Positions 31,546 to 44,600 of a DNA stretch of 64,000 bases are shown here, one piece after another; the stretch's first letter is position 1; every line of letters starts with the position of its first letter. Both the position numbers and the translations under genes were made by a program. Source of the stretch: Limnomonas spitsbergensis. Taxonomy: Eukaryota; Chlorophyta; Chlorophyceae; Chlamydomonadales. The notes under the pieces were generated by a model. It did not search any database. It was given only the letters and a program-made list of their open reading frames with translations, and was not told the DNA's origin. The stretch spans positions 928,957 through 992,956 of the forward strand of contig JAYJMM010000064.1 in the NCBI GenBank assembly GCA_037349105.1. Direction: 5' to 3'.

Positions 31546-31577
31546 CCAGCTTGAGGCGGTAACGGTCTCCTGCAAAC
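31386..31577 (-). CDS. Candidate 3'-terminal exon on the minus strand (GNAT tail or unknown)
   Basis: After a tgtttgcag acceptor two frames stay open. Frame 1 gives ETVTASSWQLQLAGGPGSST. Frame 2, the phase expected after the exon at 32577-32675, gives RPLPPQAGSFSWRAVPGA and ends at a TAG near 31389. A diverged copy at about 31905-31990 (ETVVASSWQLELAGGAGSDT in frame 1) differs mostly at third positions of frame 1, which favours that frame and so conflicts with the expected phase. Treat as coding candidate only. Confidence 0.3.
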
Positions 31578-31619
31578 ATGCATTGAAGGTGGGGTGGGAG
31601 AGGTCATAGGCAGCTTTTT

Positions 31620-31905
31620 CATCATGGTTTAGGGTTTAGGGTTTAGGGTTTAGGGACTTTTCATTAGGGGATCCCCATGCATTGAAGGTGGGGCAGGAGA
31701 GGTCATGGCCAGCTTGGGGTTTAGGGGAGTACTGATCTATGGTATGGGGCTAAGGGGTCCTGGTGTATGGTTTATGTTTTTTCTGGTGAATGGTGTAGGT
31801 TTACTGATGTATGGTTTAGGGTTACTGGTCTGTGGCTCAGGGTTTTAAGGTTACTGGTCGATGGGTTAAGGTTACTGGTATATGGTTTAGGTTAAAGCGC
31901 AACTT
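31620..31905. repeat. TTTAGGG-type and degenerate telomere-like repeats
   Basis: Three to four perfect gtttaggg units at 31627-31655, then loose ggtttagggttactggt repeats to about 31895. A catgcattgaaggtgggg segment at 31578-31605 is repeated at 31677-31700. Confidence 0.7.
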
Positions 31906-32103
31906 CCGCATGTTCATCACTGCCAGATGTGTCGCTCCCGGCGCCGCCCGCCAGCTCAAGCTGCCAGCTTGATGCAACAACTGTTTCCCGTAAACATGCA
32001 CTTAAATGCAGTTGAAATGCAGTTGAAATGCAGTTGGAATGCAGTTGAAATGCAGTTGAAATGCAGTTGAAATGCGGTTCAAATGCAGTTTTGATGCAGT
32101 TCA

Positions 32104-32285
32104 AGGTGGGGTATGCCGTAGCTGGTCGTGAGGGAAATCGCAAAAGATAACTGAGGTGCCGTCGAGTGATTGATCCATAATTGCAATGACACGGGGAAGA
32201 ATGCTGTCCCTACGGATCGCCTATACCTAGTAAGCACGAAGGATTGGTAACCATACGTAGTTCTTACTTCCTTAGTTCTTACTCT
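32104..32285 (+). mobile_element. tRNA-headed SINE, copy 3, 5'-truncated
   Basis: Begins within the body (atgccgtagctggtcgtgag) and runs to the 3' end (gcacgaaggattggtaacc, atacgtagttcttact). The head is missing, as expected for incomplete reverse transcription. It is preceded by an aatgcagttga 11-bp minisatellite (32003-32100). Confidence 0.72.
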
Positions 32286-32576
32286 CACCCTAGGCCATGC
32301 TTCATAATTGCATGACCCTTGCAACGGATATCTTACATCTGTCCGTTGTGTTAGATTCCCATGTCTGCAAAAAGTACTTCTTACTTGCAGTGCAGCTGGA
32401 TTAGGAGAGGTCATAGCTTGAGGACTCCCTGCCCTGCTGACCCTAAACCCTAAACTCACCTATCGATCCCTGCCTTGCTGACCAAAACCCCTTAACCCTT
32501 AACCCTAAACGCTAAGCCCTAAATCCACCTGTCTCTCCCTGCCCTGGTGACCCTACACCCTACACCCTAAACGCAC

Positions 32577-32675
32577 CTGTCGATCCGTGGATTGCTGAGT
32601 AGACATGCCTTAGGCGGGCCGAACCCGCGCCGGGGTCCTTTCCCGACAGCTTGCCCCTTGACCTTCTTGCCCTGC
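32577..32675 (-). CDS. GNAT exon 10, basic tail
   Basis: After an acaacag acceptor the frame reads QGKKVKGQAVGKGPRRGFGP, then PKACLLSNPRID, up to donor gtgcgt. It enters with one base completing CGG after exon 9. The strongly basic tail could bind nucleic acid or direct nuclear localisation; that is inference. Echoes of its end with donor-like sites lie at 32455-32480 and 32527-32560, followed by gtttaggg-type sequence. Confidence 0.55.
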
Positions 32676-35600
32676 CTGTTGTAAGGAAGAGGAGGAGGAG
32701 GGGTGTTGGTTGTCAGGAGGCATACTCCCATAGGCGGGCCGAACCCGCGCCGGGGTCCTTTCCCGGCAGCAGATCCCTTGACCTTCTTGCCCTGCCTGTT
32801 GTAAGGAAGAGGAGGAGGAGGGATGTTGGTTGGAAGGAGGCATACTCCCGGTAGGAATGACAAAGCCGCGCCTGGATCCCTTTCCCGGCAGCTTGCCCCT
32901 TGACCTTCTTGCCTTGTCTGTTGTGAGGAAGAGCAGGAGGAGGGATGTTGGTTGGAAGGAGGCATACTCCCGTAGGAAGGCTAACCCGCGCCTGGGTTCC
33001 TTTCCGTCAACGGGTCCCTTGACCTTCTTGCCCTGCCTGTTGTGAGGAAGAGGAGGAGGAGGGGTGTTGGTTGGAAGGAGGCATACTCCCGTAGGAAGGC
33101 TAAACCGCGCCTGGATCCTTTCCCGGCAGCGGATCTCTTGACCTTCTTGCCCTGCCTGTTGTGAGGAAGAGCAGGAGGAGGGATGTTGGTTGGAAGGAGG
33201 CATACTCCCGTAGGAAGGCTAAACCGCGCCTGGGTTCCTTTCCGGCAACGGGTCCCTTGACCTTCTTGCCCTGCCTGTTGTGAGGAAGAGCAGGAGGAGG
33301 GATGTTGGTTGGAAGGAGGCATACTCCCGTAGGAAGGCTAAACCGCGCCTGGGTTCCTTTCCGGCAACGGGTCCCTTGACCTTGTTGCCCTGCCTGTTGT
33401 GAGGAAGAGCAGGAGGAGGGATGTTGGTTGGAAGGAGGCATACTCCCGTAGGAAGGCCAAACCCGCGCCTGGGATCCTTTCCCGACAGATTGCCCCTTGA
33501 CCTTCTTGCCTTGTCTGTTGTAAGGACGAGGAGGAGGAGGAGGGATGTTGATTGGAAAGGGTTATATCGTTGTTATGAAGGAGGCAGATATTCTATAGAG
33601 GCAGGAGGAGGAAAGAAAGCTATGCCCCTTGGGAGGTGTGAGAGTTGAGGAAACAGCGCCAGCCTGGGCCGAAGCCACATCCGCGCCGTTACCATATAAT
33701 GACACAATTGATGTGGTCTTGTGTGCATGTTGTTTTTTCTCTCTGATTTTGCAATATCTGATCCGGTAGAAGGCGGAGGTCATGCCATGGGAGCGCCGCA
33801 GGTCTCCGGCCGGCAGCGAGCAGTGTCTCTTTTTGGCTACAAGACCACCTTGGGTTGGCCGCCCCACGGCCGCGAAGGCCCCGCTTGGGTCCAAAATTTT
33901 GGCCGGCCTACGACTGGTGGCCAAAGCAGCATTGCCGGCCACAAGAAGGCCCCCCGGCCAGAGGCCGCAGTGTACCTGACACGAAGCCTAGTCATGAAAA
34001 ACTTGACCCATGCATCATGTCCATTGTGGCCTTCTTGCTCAATTGCTTTTAGGAAATGGGCCGCGGGCACGAGCTTCCCTCTTGACGGCCGCTGCGATCC
34101 CTCTTGACGGGCACTGAAGTTCCTTGGATTCCCGGTTTTCCGTTGGGGTTAATGGTTAGGGTTGATGGGTGTTCCCCCGCTGCTGTTGTTGCTGTTGTTG
34201 TTGCAGGTAATGCTTGCTGGTGTTGCTGGTGGGTGCAAACACATCCGCTGGATCCTTACCGTCCACGCGACTTGCCCCGTTGTTGCTGTTGTTGCTTGTT
34301 GGTGTTGCCCGCTGCCAGGGGGTACACCAGCATGAAGTGATTACCGCGCTTGCCCTTTTTCACTTCCTGCAAGGCAGTTATCACACTTAATACACAAGTG
34401 GTTTAAGTGTGGAGGAACATGAAGTGATCAGCTCGCTTGCCTTCTTCACTTCCTGCAAGGCAGAAATCACACCATCACACTTTATGCACAAGTTGTTGAA
34501 GTGTGGAGGAACATGCAGAGATTGCCCCCCTTGCCCTTCATCGCTTCCTGTGATCACACCATACACTTAATACACGAGTGGTTGAAGTGTGGATGAGCAT
34601 GCAGAGATTGCCCCCCTTGCCCTTCATCGCTTCCTGTGATCACACCATACACTTAATACACGAGTGGTTGAAGTGTGGAGGAGCATGCAGAGATTGCCCC
34701 CCTTGTCCTTCTCCGCTTCCTGTCTATGAACCCTTTTCTTTCCTCCGGCCCTACCCTGCTATGGGGGCATGTCTATGTGGCCTATCTATAGGGGCATGCC
34801 TATGGGGGCATGTCTATGTGGCCTATCTAAAGGGGTATGTCTTTGAAGGCATGTCTATAAGGGCCTGCTTGGGACGCACCTCCGTTTTCCCGAAGCCGTA
34901 TTTTGTGTAGAACGCGAGCGCGTTGGGGTTGTAATCCGCCACCATGAGCCATAGCATGCGAGCCCTGAAGGGAGCAGGCGGGGGGGGGGGGGGGGGGGGG
35001 GGTACACCAAAATTAATCAAATGAATGGATTAAATCCGCCGTTTTCCCGAAGCCGTATTTTGTGTAGAAAGCGAGCGCGTTGGGGTTGTAGTCCGCCACC
35101 ATGAGCCATAGCATGCGAGCTCTGGAGGGTGCAGGCGCACGGGCGGGTGGGTGTACAGGTAAATGGATGAAATTCGCCACCATGAGTTGAAGCTTCCGAG
35201 CCCTTAATGCAGGGGATTATGACAATTCCAAAAATTAAAAAAACGCCCCGCAGGAGCGTGAGAGTTTTAAGGGAGCAGCGCGGCGTAGGCCAAGGGAGGT
35301 GTTTCACCGGATGTGCTTGAAGCGGCGAATGAATGGCTTAAACCCACAACATGAGGCACGTCAAACAATCTATAATGGGGGATGGCAAACCTCTGGGAGT
35401 CCCGGGTGCCAGCAAGCCGCACATGAAGCTATATGGTAGGTTACCCTAGCTACGCCCCGGCTTCATGGCTGCATGTCTACATGGCTGCATGGCTGCATGG
35501 CTACATGGCTACATATCTGCATGGCTACATATCTGCATGGCTGCATGGCGACAAGTCCCGGGTGCCAGCAAGCCGCACATGAAGCTAGATGGTTGGTTAC

Positions 35601-38600
35601 CCTAGCTACGCCCCGGCTGCATGGCTGCATGTCTACATGGCTGCATGGCTGCATGGCTTTTTATCTGCATGTCGACATGTCGACATGGCTGCATGTCGAC
35701 ATATCTGCATGGCTGCATGTCTACATGTCTGCATGGCTGCATGGCTACATATCTGCATGTCGACATGTCTGCATGTCGACATGTCTGCATGTCGACATGT
35801 CTGCATGTCGACATATCTGCATGGCTGCATATCTGCATGGCGACAAGTCCCGGGTGCCAGCTAGCCGCACGCGAAGCTAGATGGTACGTGACCTAATGCT
35901 ATGGCCAAACGGATGCCTTCCTCAATCCACGCCCCAGGGCGCATATCTTTATTTCTTTCTTTCCTAAATCCGCCAACATGAGGCACATCAAGCAATATAT
36001 ATACTTTGGTGGAGAATGTGGTCACAGACATGGCTCAGGGAAGGAGTGGGGTGGTAATTACAATGAACGAAAGAAAGAAAAAAAGAAAAAAAGAAAGAAA
36101 GCTACTCCCCGTGGGGGGCGTGAGAGTTACGGAAACAGCGCAGCCTGGGCCGAAGCCACATCCGCGCCGCTACCGTGAGAATAACACGTCACAGAAAAAC
36201 ATCATAATTGATTACGGCGGCTTGGGGTTCTAAAATTTGTTTCCCCACCGGTTCGCCCGATACATAAATTCCCAAAACATATGCATTGCATCCGCCAGCA
36301 TGAGCCAGATCACTCGAGCACTGTAGCCCTCCACCCCGCCCTCCCTCCCCCTCCCTCCCTCACAGCCCCCTCAAATAATCCGCGGCTGCCTCAGCTACCT
36401 TAAGAAGAAGAAGATGAAGACAAGTGCTTCAGCTACCTCAGTTTCCTCCCTTGCCCCCCCCCCCCTATCTTGCCCTCCTAATCCCCTCCCCCAGCACTGA
36501 CTCCTTCCCCCCCTCCTATATTGCCTCCCCCCCCCTCCCCCCCCCTACCTTGCCCTCACAGCCACCTCCCACCCCTCCTAATACCCCCCCCCCCTACCTT
36601 GCACTCACAGCCACCTCCCACCCCTCCTAATACCCCCCCCCCTACCTTGCTCTCACAGCCACCTCCCACCCCTCCTAATACCCCCAACCCCTACCTTGCA
36701 CTCACAGCCACCTCCCACCCCTCCTAATACCCTCCCCCTACCTTGCACTCACAGCCACCTCCCACCCCTCCTAATACCCCCCCCCCCCCCCTACCTTGCA
36801 CTCACAGCCACCTCCCACCCCTCCTAATACCCCCCCCCCTACCTTGCACTCACAGCCACCTCCCACCCCTCCTAATACCCCCAACCCCTACCTTGCACTC
36901 ACAGCCACCTCCCACCCTTCCTAATACCCCCCACCCCCTACCTTGCACTCACAGCCACCTCCCACCCCTCCTAATACCCCCAACCCCTACCTTGCACTCA
37001 CAGCCACCTCCCACCCCTCCTAATACCCCCCCCTACCTTGCACACACAGCCACCTCCCACCCCTCCTAATACCCCCCCCCCTACCTTGCACTCACAGCCA
37101 CCTCCCACCCTTCCTAATACCCCACCCCCCTACCTTGCACTCACAGCCACCTCCCCCCCCTCCTAATACCCCCCCCCCCTACCTTGCACTCACAGCCACC
37201 TCCCACCCCTCCTAATACCCCCACCCTACCTTGCACACACAGCCACCTCCCACCCCTCCTAATACCCCCCCCCCCTACCTTGCTCTCACAGCCACCTCCC
37301 ACCCCTCCTAATACCAGCCCCCCCCTACCTTGCACTCACAGCCACCTCCTTCACCAGGTCCAACAGCTGCTTGCCTATACCCTGTCTGCAGGGAGGGAGG
37401 GGGGGGGATATAGGGGAGGCGGGAAGAGGAAGGGGGGGGGGGATATAGGGGGGGCGGGAAGAGGAAGGGGGGGGGGGGGGCGATATAGGGGGGGCGGAAA
37501 GAGGGAGGGGGCAATTAAGGGGGGAGGGGGGGGCATGCATAAGAGGGGTCAAGGGTTTATGTTGCATGTCGTAGGGTTAAGGGATTGATACCCTGTCTGA
37601 AGGGGGGGATGGGGGGGCATGCAGAAGAGGGGTCAAGATAAAGTGTATACATGTAGGGCTTGCGTTTAGAGTTTAGGGTTTAGGGTTTTAGGTTTAGGGT
37701 TTAGGGTTCATTGGTGCATTTAGGGGGTCAGGGTGAATTCCTGTGTAGGGCTTAGGGTTACAGGTTCTTGTTGCAGGTTTCAGGGTAGAGGGATTAACAC
37801 CCTGCCCGAGGGGGGCACGGTGAAGAAGGTCAAGGTGTATGGGGTTAAGCTTATTTCGTTATTTCGCATTTATATTTCGTTCATGGTGGATGGTTTAGGG
37901 TGAATGGGTAAGTGTCAAGGGATCAGGGATCAGAATGTGTGGATCATGTGTGAATACCCTGTTGGCAGAGGGCAGGAATGAGGCTAGTCAAGGTCTTTCT
38001 GTTGATTAAGGGTTAACGTGTCAGGGTTTATGGTTGAGGTTTGGGGTTATGGTATCGGCGCGGATGTGGCTACGGCCCCAAGCTGAGTTGTTTCCTTAAC
38101 CTCCGCGCCCTAATAGGGGGTAGCTTTATTTCCTTCTTTTAAGGTTTGGGGTTTTACACCATGTCTGTGGGGGCAGGAGGAAGGAGGGTCAAGGGTCAAG
38201 GGTTGAGGTTAGAGGGTCAAGGGTTTCAGCTCACTATTGTAGGGTTTCGGTTAAGTGGTTTAGGGTTGACGATGAAGGTGTGTCTTCCCACTGGCAACTA
38301 CATATCTTGCATCTCAAGTTTCATACATATGGTGCTCCAATGAAGTTAAATAATGTAGTACACCAATGTAGTACATACATGCTGTACACACATGTCGTAC
38401 ACTTGCACATTGACATCAGCCAGGAGCCGTTCACCACCCTGCGACAATCGTTGCATGTCCACACTTCTCACCTGCGGTACTCAAAGTCCACACCTATGTA
38501 GTACACAGAAACAATGACGTCCGCAGGGCTCCAACCACCTGCTTGCAACAGCTGTTGCATCTCGGATCCAGCGTCACCTACGGCCTGCGCAACACAAGGA

Positions 38601-41600
38601 TGCAACACCCGCAACACCTGTCAGGGACGCCAGGTTGAAACATCCGTAAGCAACATTATAAGTATGTTCGTACGTTTGTACATTGTGCAACAGCTGTTGC
38701 ATCTCGGATCCAGCAACACCTAAGGGTTGCGCAATACAAGGAGGCAACACCAGATTTTTATTTATATGTTTTGTAACAACTGTTGCATACTTGCAATACA
38801 GCTTTATACCCCCGTCCTCCTCCTCCTCTCCCACCTTCATTCCCCGCCCCCCTCCTCTCCCCCCTCCTCCTCGTCCTCCTCACCCTCTTCTCCCTCCTAC
38901 TACCCTGTCCTCCCACTCTACCTACGCCCTCCTTCCCCTCCTCCCCTTCCTCCCCCTCCTCCCCCTCCTCCCCCTCCTCCCCCTCCTCCCCCTCCTCCCT
39001 CTCCTCCCTCTCCTCCCCCTCCCCCCTCCCCCTCCTCGCCATCCTCCCCCTCCTCCTCCTCCCCCCCCTCTTCCCCCTCCTCCCCTTCCTCGCCCTCCTC
39101 CCCCCCCCCTCCCCCTCCTCCCCCTCCTCCCCCTCCTCCCCTTCCTCCCCATCCTCCCCCTCCTTCCCTCCTCCCCCTCCTCCCCCTCCTCCCCGTCCTC
39201 CCCGTCCTCCCCCTCCTCCCCCTCCTCCCCCTCCCCCTCCTCGCCATCCTCCCCCTCCTCCTCCTCCCCCCCCTCTTCCCCCTCCTCCCCTTCCTCGCCC
39301 TCCTCCCCCCCCCCTCCCCCTCCTCCCCCTCCTCCCCTTCCTCCCCGTCCTCCCCCTCCTCCCCGTCCTCCCCCTCCTCCCCGTCCTCCCCGTCCTCCCC
39401 CTCCTTCCCCTCCTCCCCCTCCTCCCCCTCCTCCCCCTCCGCCTCCTCCCCCTCCTCCTCCTCCTCCTACCTCCCCTCCTCCCCCTCCTCCGCCTCCTCC
39501 CCCCCCCTCCGCTCCTCCCCCTCCTCCTCCTCCTACCTCCCCTCCTCCTACCTCCCCTACGCCTCCTCCCCTCCTCCCCCTCCACCTCCTCCCCCCTCCC
39601 CCCCCCTGCGCCTCCCACACCACCCGATTCCAGCTCCCTACTCCCTACCTCTTCTTCTTGCGCCTCAGCCAGTCCAGTAAAATGTGATCCCGATGCAACT
39701 TGTACCACTTCCGTGCTTGAGGCTACTTTGACCGCATCTGTCGCGGAGGTGGCATCTTGTACTGCCTCTGCGGTAAGGTCAGTTTCTACCGCTTCTGCTG
39801 CTGAAAATGTCACTTGGCCAGCGTCTGTCGATCCTGGGCCTGCCTCTGCCAGCCCAGGGCCTGCCTCTGCCGGTCCCGGGCCTGCCTCTCCCGATCCTGG
39901 GCTTGCCTCTGCTGATCCTGGGCCTGCCACACCAGCACGGTCCTCCTGCTCCCAGTAGTACTCCTGAGGATCAGGGTTCAGCGTCCAGGGTTAAAGGATC
40001 AAGGGTGAGGAGTTCAAAGTGTCGTTTCAGGGTTCAGGGTTTCAAGTTCTGGGTCTCAGGGAAAATGGGTAAGGAAAAAAATCAGGGTCTCGGATTAAGC
40101 CCCATCCCTAAACAACAAACCACAGCAAACATCATTCCTCTGCTTATTCCTTTAACCTAAAACCTTACAAAACCTCACCAAACCCCACATTCATGAATCT
40201 GATTTCTTAAGCATAAACATCAAACACATACATTTGTTCTTACTGTACCGTACTGTACAGTACAGTAAGTACAGTACAATACTGTAAGTACCGTACAGTA
40301 CAGTACATTACTGCATACGTTTACAGTACTGTATACAGTACGGTACGGTACAGTACGGTACGGTACAGTACAGTACAGCACAGTAAGTATAGTACAGTGC
40401 ACCATAAACATATACATCCGTTTTTTCTTAACCCTAAAACCTCATCCACAGACCCCACACAACATGAGCCTATTCCAGTGTTACCAGTGGGTTCTGGGTC
40501 TCAGTTTTTTCTGTCTCCTGCAACTCCATGTTCATGCTTGTGTCCCCTCCTTGTTCATACCTTTATCTGCCCAATGACAAAAACTCATTTCCTCCCAAGG
40601 TCGGACGGACGTACGTAACATCCGTCCACTCTTTCCCCCCGAGGTTCATACAATTTGCTGCCCCGCGTTCACACTAGCTGTCTGTACCAAGCCCGACAAA
40701 AAATGTCTCGCATCTCAGCCGCACCTGAATGATTGGTAAAACCTCTTGGCGTGAAATGCCATAGCTGGCCGTGAGGGAAATCGCAAAAGATAACTGAGTT
40801 ACCGTCGAGTCATTGATCCACAATTGCAATGACACGGGGAGAATGCGCGTATCCCGTACGGGCAGGTCAAATCGCTCATACCTGGGGATCCGTTAAACAT
40901 GACGAAGGATTGGAAACCACACATAGTTCTAACATCTTACTGATCTCAGCCGCATCATGCGCAAGAGTAGAGGGCCGACCCACGCATCCTTGACACCCCA
41001 AAGTCCACACTGCACTCGGCCCCATGTTCAAACTTGCTATCCCCCACGCAATTTTCACACATATGTCTCATCCAGCCACGGCATGTCAGAGGTGAAAAAC
41101 TGACAGCCACTTAGTCGCCACCCCCGTCGCCAAACTCTGGTCTGCCCCCTTTCCACACTTACTGTCTGCCCCACGGTCACACTATTAGTTTGTCCCATGT
41201 CCACACTTATTCACCGCCCCTCGTTCATACCTTTCTCTCATCCAGGTGGGGCTCCCCAGCGATGACATTCCCGACCAGCACCTCCCCCACATTCCAAACA
41301 CCCCCCCCCCCCCCCCCCTCCCCGCCGTTCACACCTTTCCTTCGGACAACTTCACATACCACGTGAACCCCGCATCCACACCTTCATCTAAAACACCCGT
41401 TGCACCCAAACGACGACAAAATCGACCACATCCTCACTATTCCACACTGTTCCCCCCTCGATGCTTTCACCTTTCCGTCTTCCAACTTCACACATTACAT
41501 CCACCCAGTGTTCACACCTTTGACTCATCCAGTCGCAACACGTCAGCGATGTCATACCCTACCAAAACCTCTTTGGGGAACCTTCTCACAGCTACACACT

Positions 41601-44600
41601 TTGTCCTCCCTTGTTCACACCTTTCCACCTGTCAAGTTCACAAATAATGTGGATCCTTTGTTCACACATTTTTTCATCCAGCCGTGACACCTCAGCAATG
41701 ACAAAGCAGACCGGCACCTCCTCACTGCCCCCCCCCCCTTGTTCGCATCTTTTCACCTGCCAGTTCACACATAATGTCCATCCCTTGTTCACACCTTTGT
41801 CTCATCCAGCCGCGACACCTCAGCGATGACAAAGCCGACCGGCACCTCCTCCCCACCCACCCTCTCATCAAAAACGCCCAAAGCAATGTACCTGCAAGTA
41901 ATTGTGAATCCAACGTGTTTAGGGTTAAGGGTTAGGGGTTCAGGGTTCAGGGTTCAAAGCAACGGCTACATGAGTACATACACCGGGACCTCCTCGCCAC
42001 CCACCCTCTCATCAAATACACCCAAAGCAATGTACCTGACAAACAAATGTACGTTTTGGGGTTAAGGGTACAGGGTTTAGGTATTTAGGTAGGTACAGGG
42101 TCTAGGTATTTTGAGGTATGGGAATCCTTTTTAGTGCCATGACGAAGCCATCCCATGGGTTATGATTTTACATACAGGGTACAAGATTTTGCATGGTCTG
42201 CTTGGTACCATTTTGCATGGTCTGCTTGATTTTACAAGATTTTACGCCGGCTCAATAAAACATAATTGCCGCCTTTATGACAGCGAAGAGTTAAACAAAA
42301 AATTATCGTTCCTCAACTATGTATTTCCATGGTGCACGGTCCACACCTAACATCGTCCACACCTAACATCGTCCACACCTAACATCATCCACACCTAACA
42401 TCGTCCACACCTAACATCGTCCACACCTAACATCGTCCACACCTAACATCGTCCACACCTAACATCGTCCACACCTAACATCGTCCACACCTAACATCGT
42501 CCACACTTGTCCGACACTCCAAACTCTTTCCACGTGACATCAGCACCCATATGCTTGAATATCCATGTTATTCAACATTCGGCGTCCACACTTACCCGGG
42601 GTTCTGTAGCTCCTCCCACGTGAAATCAACGTCCACACTCAATAGCCCAAACGCACTGTTCTCAGCCGTCCGAGCCTGCACAACAAGCCAACAGGGGGAG
42701 TTCCAATAAAACGGCCGTGTGAGTGCTTGTTGTTGAGACAAAGTTGACATGACCACCCACAGCTTCTTGCGGAAGGGCCAGGTAGAGCAAACCGGGAGGA
42801 AACCACAAACGAAATATGAAACAAGCAACAGAGAACAAACAGAAATGCCAGCAAAAGAGACAACAGACCGACCACGGGCAGCACCAAAGCAGAGACAACC
42901 ACCAACACCAACCGACATACATGCTTGTTGGTCGTGTGCCTTTCCTGTTCATGCTTGTATTTCTTAGCTTATGACGAGGGCCACATGCGCACCCAATATT
43001 GCAGCCATGCAGCCATGCAGCCATACATTCATGAAGCCATTCAGCTAGCCATTTACCCATGCAACCATGCAGCCAAACCCTCATGATGCCATTTTGCATG
43101 CAGCCATGCAGCTATGCAGCCATACAGCCATGCAGCTATGCAGCCATACAGCCATGCAGCCATGCAGCCATGTAGCCATGCAGTCATGCAGACATTTAGC
43201 CATGCAGCCATGTAGTCGGGTAACCATGCAGCCAGATCCTCTTGATGCCATCTTGCATGCAGCCATGCAGCCAGATCCTCCTGATGCCATCTTGCATGCA
43301 GCCATGCAGCCATGCAACCATGTAGCTATGTAGCCCTGTAGCCATGTAGACATGCAGCTATTTAGCCATGCAGCCATGTGGCCATGCAACAATGCAGCCA
43401 GATCCTCCTGATGCCATCTTGCATGCAGCCATGCATGCATGCAGTCATACAGGCATGCAGTCATGCAGTCATGCAGCCAGTCAGCCAGGCATCCATGCAT
43501 CCATGCATCCATGCATCCATGCAGCCATGCAGCCATGCAGCCGTGCAGCCATGCAGCCATGTAGCCCTGTAGCCATGCAGCCATGCAGCCCTTTAGCCAT
43601 GTAGCCATGCAACTATGCAGCCAAATCTTCCTGATGCCATATTGCATGCAGGCATGCAGGCATGCAGGCATGTAGCCATGTAGCCGTGCAGCCATGCAGC
43701 CATGCAGCCATGTAGCCATGCAGCCATGCAGCCATGCAGCCATGCAGCCTGATCCCCACTGCCATCATGCATGCAGACATACAGAGATGCAGACACACAG
43801 ACACGCAGACATCCATACACCCATTCAGCCATGCAGCCAGATACCCCCCGGCCATCACGCATACAGCCATGCAAACTGTCACACACACCTTAATGGTCGC
43901 CACATCTGTTTCGTTCAGCGCTCCAGCGCTAAGGCTGACCATCATGCATGCAGCCATGCGGCCAGATCCCCCCGATACCATGCAGCCATGCAACCATGCA
44001 AACTGTCACACACACCTTAATGGTCTCCACTCCTTCATGGTTTCCACACCTATATGGCCTCCACACCTTTATGGTCTCCACATCTGTTTCGTTCAGCGTT
44101 CGCACGCTGAGGTTGGCGGTGTCAATCAGTTTGTCCAGTAGGGCCTCGGCTGTCGCTTGGGGCATATCTGCCAACAGCTCCTGCAGGAGTTACAGTTGCG
44201 GTTACAAGCATTTGCGGTTACATGCATTTGATTTTGGCTGCCAGGAGCTCCTGCAGGAGTTACAGTTGCGGTTACAGGCATTTAATTGTGGATGCCAACA
44301 GTTCCAGCAGGAGTAACAGTTACGGTTACAAGCATTTGATCTTGGCCGCCGACAGCTCATGCAGGAGTTACAGGTGCGGTTACAAGCATTCGATTTAAGT
44401 GCAAAAGAAGATAGAAACAAAACTACGCCCCGCAGGGGCGTGAGGGTTAAGGAAGCAGCGCGCCTAGGCCGCGACTGCGCCATTACCATCATGACAAGAT
44501 AAAATCCATACAAGCTACGGTGGCGCTAGCTTCCGGCTGTGTCTGGCTGGCTGACTGGTGGATCCTGGTGTCGGGAAGTACTCTAACGTACGTCTGGTTT

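Noticed and set aside
33721..34107. Possible gene in GGCC-rich stretch
   Set aside because: Frames of about 125 codons exist on both strands but match nothing, lack splice or start support, and the base pattern is palindromic GGCC repeats.
38683..39687. Proline-rich extensin-like protein
   Set aside because: Polypyrimidine array in a GNAT intron. Alternative frames give equally long Ser/Pro or Gly/Arg strings. Only the minus-strand part at 39649-39963 has exon borders.
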